Assembly (NCBI RefSeq): GCF_012641515.1
Contig: NZ_JABAHY010000002.1
Coordinates: forward strand, 232,840 to 296,839
Source of the DNA: Nesterenkonia sedimenti
GTDB taxonomy: Bacteria > Actinomycetota > Actinomycetes > Actinomycetales > Micrococcaceae
Direction: 5' to 3'
Length of the DNA: 64,000 nt
Shown: positions 61,060 through 64,000 of the stretch, one piece after another
Layout: each line of letters starts with the position of its first letter
How positions within the stretch are numbered: the stretch's first letter is position 1
Position numbers and translations under genes: made by a program
The notes under the pieces: generated by a model
The model's input: the letters and a program-made list of their open reading frames with translations, nothing else
What the model was told of the DNA's origin: nothing
Databases searched by the model: none

Positions 61060-62106
61060 ATGAAAGCATCCGGTTCACCTATCCGGTTCACGGCGGCTCT
61101 GGCCGCATCAGCCCTGCTGCTGACCGCCTGCAACGGCGACAGCGACGATGGCAACGGCGGGGAAGCCGCTGACAGCTATTCCATCGGCATAACCCAGATT
61201 GTCTCCCACCCGGCCCTGGACAACGCGCGGGAGGGGTTCAAGGCCGCTTTTGAGGATGCCGATATTGAGGTCGAATGGGATGAACAGAATGCTCAGGGCG
61301 AGCAGGCTACTGCCTCGAATATCGCCGGGACTTTCGCCACCGCCGATCTCGACCTCATCCACTCCATCGCTACTCCCACATCTCAGGCAGCGGCTCAGCA
61401 GATCACCGATGCACCCATCGTCTTCTCCTCGGTGACGGATCCCGAGGAAGCCGGGTTGGTGGACTCCTGGGATGAGCCCGGTGGGAACATCACCGGTGCC
61501 TCGGATATGAACCCGGTGGCCGAGCAGCTGGAGCTGCTCCAGGAGATCGTCCCCGAAGTGGAGGCTGTCGGTGTTGTCTACTCCTCGGGCGAGACCAACT
61601 CCCAGGTCCAGGTGGATATGTTGAACGAAGCAGCTGCAGAGCTGGGCCTTGAAGTTCAGGAGGCCACAGTTTCGGCATCTGCGGAGGTGCAGCAGGGCGT
61701 GGAGTCCCTGAACGTGGACGCCATCTACGTGCCCACCGACAATGCAGTGGTCTCCGCACTGGAAGCAGTCCTTCAGTATGGACAGCAGAACGATGTTCCG
61801 ATCATTGCAGCGGAGGCAGATTCGGTGCTCCGCGGGGCAGTGGCCACCTACGGCATTGACTACACCCAGCTGGGTTATCAGGCAGGGGAGATGGCCATCC
61901 GGATCCTGGTCGACGGGGAGGACCCGGCCAGCATGCCGGTGGAGACTCAGTCCGATCTCGAGCTGACCGTCAACCCGGAGGCTGCAGAGGCCATGGGCAT
62001 CGAGCTCAGTGATGACTTGGTTGAGCGGGCCGACGTTGTCGTCGGTGTTGATGAGGAGCCCCTGGATCCGTCTGAAGCCGGAGAGGGCGACGACGAAGAA
62101 GAATGA
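61060..62106 (+). CDS. ABC transporter substrate-binding lipoprotein (TrpX-like)
   Basis: A 348-residue lipoprotein. The signal peptide ends ALLLTACNGD (Cys about residue 24), then an ABC_sub_bind fold: ISQ-type start IGITQIVSHPALDNAREGFK, IHSIATPTSQAAAQQI, VEAVGVVYSSGETNSQVQ and a final acidic tail. This family binds aromatic amino acids (TrpX) or related compounds. Given the operator, an aromatic acid is plausible. Strong AAGGAGG before the ATG. Overlaps the permease by 4 bp. Confidence 0.88.
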   Translation: MKASGSPIRFTAALAASALLLTACNGDSDDGNGGEAADSYSIGITQIVSHPALDNAREGFKAAFEDADIEVEWDEQNAQGEQATASNIAGTFATADLDLIHSIATPTSQAAAQQITDAPIVFSSVTDPEEAGLVDSWDEPGGNITGASDMNPVAEQLELLQEIVPEVEAVGVVYSSGETNSQVQVDMLNEAAAELGLEVQEATVSASAEVQQGVESLNVDAIYVPTDNAVVSALEAVLQYGQQNDVPIIAAEADSVLRGAVATYGIDYTQLGYQAGEMAIRILVDGEDPASMPVETQSDLELTVNPEAAEAMGIELSDDLVERADVVVGVDEEPLDPSEAGEGDDEEE

Positions 62107-63059
62107 TCACCGCATTAGAACTCGGACTGATCTATGCGATAGTCGCGCTGGGGGTGTACCTCACCTTCAGGATCCTGAACTTCCCGGACCTGACAGTTGA
62201 CGGTTCGTTCACCTCCGGTGCGGCCACCGCAGCCATTCTGATCGTCAATGAGGTCAATCCTTTCCTGGCCACGGCCGTGGCATTCCTAGTCGGCGCCCTG
62301 GCGGGGCTGATCACCGGGCTGCTGCACACCAAGGGAAATATCAACGGGCTGTTGGCCGGGATCCTAACTATGATCGGGCTGTACTCGATCAACTTGCGGA
62401 TTATGGGTGGGGCCAATATCCCCCTGCTGGGGGAGGACACAGTGATCTCTACCCTGCGCGAGTTTGTCGGCACGGGGTGGACCTCGGTGGCTGTGTTGGT
62501 AGCCATGGCCCTGGTGTTCAAAGTGATCCTGGACTGGTTCCTGCACACTGATGCGGGATTGGCCCTGCAGGCAACAGGTGATAACGAACAGATGATCCGG
62601 TCCTTCGCTGTTTCAACGGACCGGATGAAGATTATCGGTTTGATGCTTTCGAACGGACTGGTGGGCCTGGCCGGTGCTGTAGTGGCCCAGCATCAGGGTT
62701 TCGCCGATATCGGTATGGGCATCGGCCTGATTCTGGTGGGTCTTGCCTCTGTGATCGTGGGACAGGCGATCTTTGGAACGCGTCTGGTCATTCAGGCCAC
62801 GATGGCCGTTGTGCTTGGCGCGGTGATCTACCGGCTGGCAATTCAGCTGGCGCTGAACGCGGGCCTGAACCCCAACGATATGAAGCTGATGTCTGCTCTG
62901 CTGGTGATTGCGGCGCTGCTGCTGCCGCAGTGGAAGGGCTTCCGCAGGATCGCCAGTTGGCGTAAGGGACGTTCGGCTTTGGATGCTGCAGCAGAGGCCA
63001 CGCTGACATCGGAGGCCAAGGTGCCGAGCAGCAATGCTCAGGGAAACAAGGTGGGTTGA
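62103..63059 (+). CDS. ABC transporter permease (branched-chain/TrpY-like)
   Basis: A 318-residue membrane protein of the BPD_transp_2 family with eight or nine helices. The N-terminal motif FRILNFPDLTVDGSFTSGAA and LQATGDNEQMIRSFAVSTDR (about residue 157) are typical for this group. A soluble 30-residue tail follows residue 285. Sits between binding protein and ATPase genes. Confidence 0.9.
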   Translation: MITALELGLIYAIVALGVYLTFRILNFPDLTVDGSFTSGAATAAILIVNEVNPFLATAVAFLVGALAGLITGLLHTKGNINGLLAGILTMIGLYSINLRIMGGANIPLLGEDTVISTLREFVGTGWTSVAVLVAMALVFKVILDWFLHTDAGLALQATGDNEQMIRSFAVSTDRMKIIGLMLSNGLVGLAGAVVAQHQGFADIGMGIGLILVGLASVIVGQAIFGTRLVIQATMAVVLGAVIYRLAIQLALNAGLNPNDMKLMSALLVIAALLLPQWKGFRRIASWRKGRSALDAAAEATLTSEAKVPSSNAQGNKVG

Positions 63060-63060
63060 G

Positions 63061-63852
63061 ATGTTGAACGTCAATGCAGTCTCCAAGACTTTCTTTCCCG
63101 GTACGGTCAATGAACGCCGTGCCCTTGTGGATGTGGATCTGCAGCTGGCTGCAGGCGACTTCGTTACGGTCATCGGTTCCAATGGTGCGGGTAAGTCCAC
63201 TGTGCTCAACACCGTCGCCGGGCGCATCGTCCAGGACACCGGCGTGGTGGAACTTGATGGTCGCAATGTCTCCAAACTCAAGGAACATCAGCGTGCTGCC
63301 CAGGTGGGGCGGGTGTTTCAGGACCCCATGGCCGGCACCAGCCCGAACCTCACTATTGAGGAGAACTTGGCTCTTGCCGATAAACGTGGCAGGGCTAGGG
63401 GGTTGGGTCTGGGCGTGAGCAAAGCGAAGCGGGAGCGTTTCTCCCGTGAGCTGGAGGTCTTGGAACTGGGATTGGAGAACCGGCTCAAGACGAAGGTGGG
63501 ACTGCTCTCCGGGGGGCAGCGGCAGGCGCTGAGCCTGCTGATGGCCACATTCTCGCAGCCGAAGATTCTGCTGCTGGATGAGCATACGGCGGCCTTGGAC
63601 CCCCAGCGAGCGGAATTGGTGACTCGGCTAACCAAGAAGGTTGTTCAGGAGCAGCAACTGACTACCCTGATGGTCACCCACAATATGGCTCAGGCCTTGG
63701 AGGTGGGCAACCGGTTGATCATGATGCATGAGGGCCGGATCATCCTGGATGTCAGCCAGGAGGAGAAGGTGAAGCTATCGCCGGAGGACCTCTTGGCGGA
63801 GTTCGCCAAAATCAAGGGAGTAGCCCTTGATGACAAGACGATGCTGCAGTAA
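63061..63852 (+). CDS. ABC transporter ATP-binding protein (TrpZ-like)
   Basis: A 263-residue ATPase. Walker A is GSNGAGKST (about residue 40), the signature is LLSGGQRQALSLLMA (about 149), Walker B is ILLLDEHTAALDP with His after Glu, as in this subfamily. Start chosen at 63061, one base after the permease stop; the frame open from 63034 lies within the permease. Completes the importer. Confidence 0.92.
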   Translation: MLNVNAVSKTFFPGTVNERRALVDVDLQLAAGDFVTVIGSNGAGKSTVLNTVAGRIVQDTGVVELDGRNVSKLKEHQRAAQVGRVFQDPMAGTSPNLTIEENLALADKRGRARGLGLGVSKAKRERFSRELEVLELGLENRLKTKVGLLSGGQRQALSLLMATFSQPKILLLDEHTAALDPQRAELVTRLTKKVVQEQQLTTLMVTHNMAQALEVGNRLIMMHEGRIILDVSQEEKVKLSPEDLLAEFAKIKGVALDDKTMLQ

Positions 63853-63878
63853 CGGCTGAGGTCGGAGATTCCCAGTGC

Positions 63879-64000
63879 TCAGGCTGCTTTAGCGCGAGGC
63901 CTGTTGTCGAGGCTGTCCCCAGGTGGGTCCGCATTCGGTGGTGGGAGGTAGCCGTGGGATTTGAGCCGATGGTGGCGTCTACAGAGTGCCCAGAGGTTGG
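63879..64000 (-). CDS. DUF222 / HNH endonuclease-domain protein, C-terminal end only
   Basis: The reverse strand reads into the window as NLWALCRRHHRLKSHGYLPP and then PNADPPGDSL, ending AKAA and TGA at 63879. This is the same C-terminus as the protein at 26314-27654. The 5' part is outside the window. Confidence 0.85.
   Translation of the reverse strand, partial: NLWALCRRHHRLKSHGYLPPPNADPPGDSLDNRPRAKAA
63947..64000. repeat. DUF222/HNH gene 3' repeat, right copy
   Basis: Matches 26372-26425 at 50 of 54 positions in the same orientation, cut by the window edge. Confidence 0.85.

Noticed and set aside
1..64000. CRISPR array, prophage or insertion sequence
   Set aside because: I found no regularly spaced repeats, no cas-like, integrase, transposase or phage structural genes. 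The only long dispersed repeat is the DUF222/HNH pair.

Overview
The window is high-GC DNA with actinobacterial features. These include leaderless promoters (a TANNNT -10 box 6-7 nt before the start codon of many genes), DUF222/HNH (13E12-type) repeat proteins, a dnaX-recR pair next to a tRNA-Ser, a purSQL cluster, and an extradiol dioxygenase very like homoprotocatechuate 2,3-dioxygenase of Brevibacterium fuscum. I place it in Actinomycetota, probably Micrococcales or a Corynebacterium relative. The sequence alone does not settle which.

Layout. 0-10 kb: the start of ornithine cyclodeaminase with an Lrp-type regulator, an ABC-2 exporter, a flavodoxin, a deleted dicarboxylate/glutamate symporter remnant, a cysteine-desulfurase-like enzyme, an MMPL exporter, a VOC protein, a vapBC toxin-antitoxin pair, a DUF1697 protein and a small P-loop kinase. 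10-28 kb: mostly core genes (purL-purQ-purS, lysC, recR, dnaX) mixed with an ehuBCDA-type ectoine/hydroxyectoine importer, small dehydrogenases and three decayed genes. The first DUF222/HNH repeat protein lies at 26.3 kb. 28.6 kb: tRNA-Ser(GCU) with its own terminator.

28.8-64 kb is an accessory catabolic region. It holds a glycolate/lactate-type FAD oxidase, a fused HATPase-LuxR regulator divergent from the ribulose-monophosphate formaldehyde-fixing pair (hxlB-hxlA), and an MHS-family acid transporter. A six-gene operon follows: IlvD/Edd-type dehydratase, polar-amino-acid-type ABC importer and GntR regulator, with 2-hydroxyacid, 3-hydroxyisobutyrate-type and short-chain dehydrogenases beside it. 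Next come a PaaY/gamma-carbonic-anhydrase-like protein, a three-component P450 system (P450, [2Fe-2S] ferredoxin, ferredoxin reductase) with a LysR regulator, and an aldehyde dehydrogenase with a TetR regulator. An eight-gene homoprotocatechuate meta-cleavage operon (hpaG-like fusion, gntR, hpaE, hpaD, hpaH, hpaI, aromatic flavin monooxygenase, succinate-semialdehyde-type dehydrogenase) is followed by a TrpXYZ-like ABC importer. A second DUF222/HNH copy, in the same orientation as the first, starts at the window's right edge, so the two repeats bracket about 37 kb.

How the genes may work together (inference): transporters import substituted phenylacetates. The P450, which has the unusual Glu-Pro I-helix signature of aromatic O-demethylases (CYP255/GcoA type), and the flavin monooxygenase funnel them to homoprotocatechuate, and the hpa operon converts that to pyruvate and succinate. 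Formaldehyde released by O-demethylation could be trapped by HxlA/HxlB. Shared operators support co-regulation: near-identical PaaR-like sites precede both the MHS transporter and the ABC importer, and GTGA-N6-TCAC (CRP/GlxR-like) sites precede several of the catabolic transcription units. Five genes in the window look decayed.
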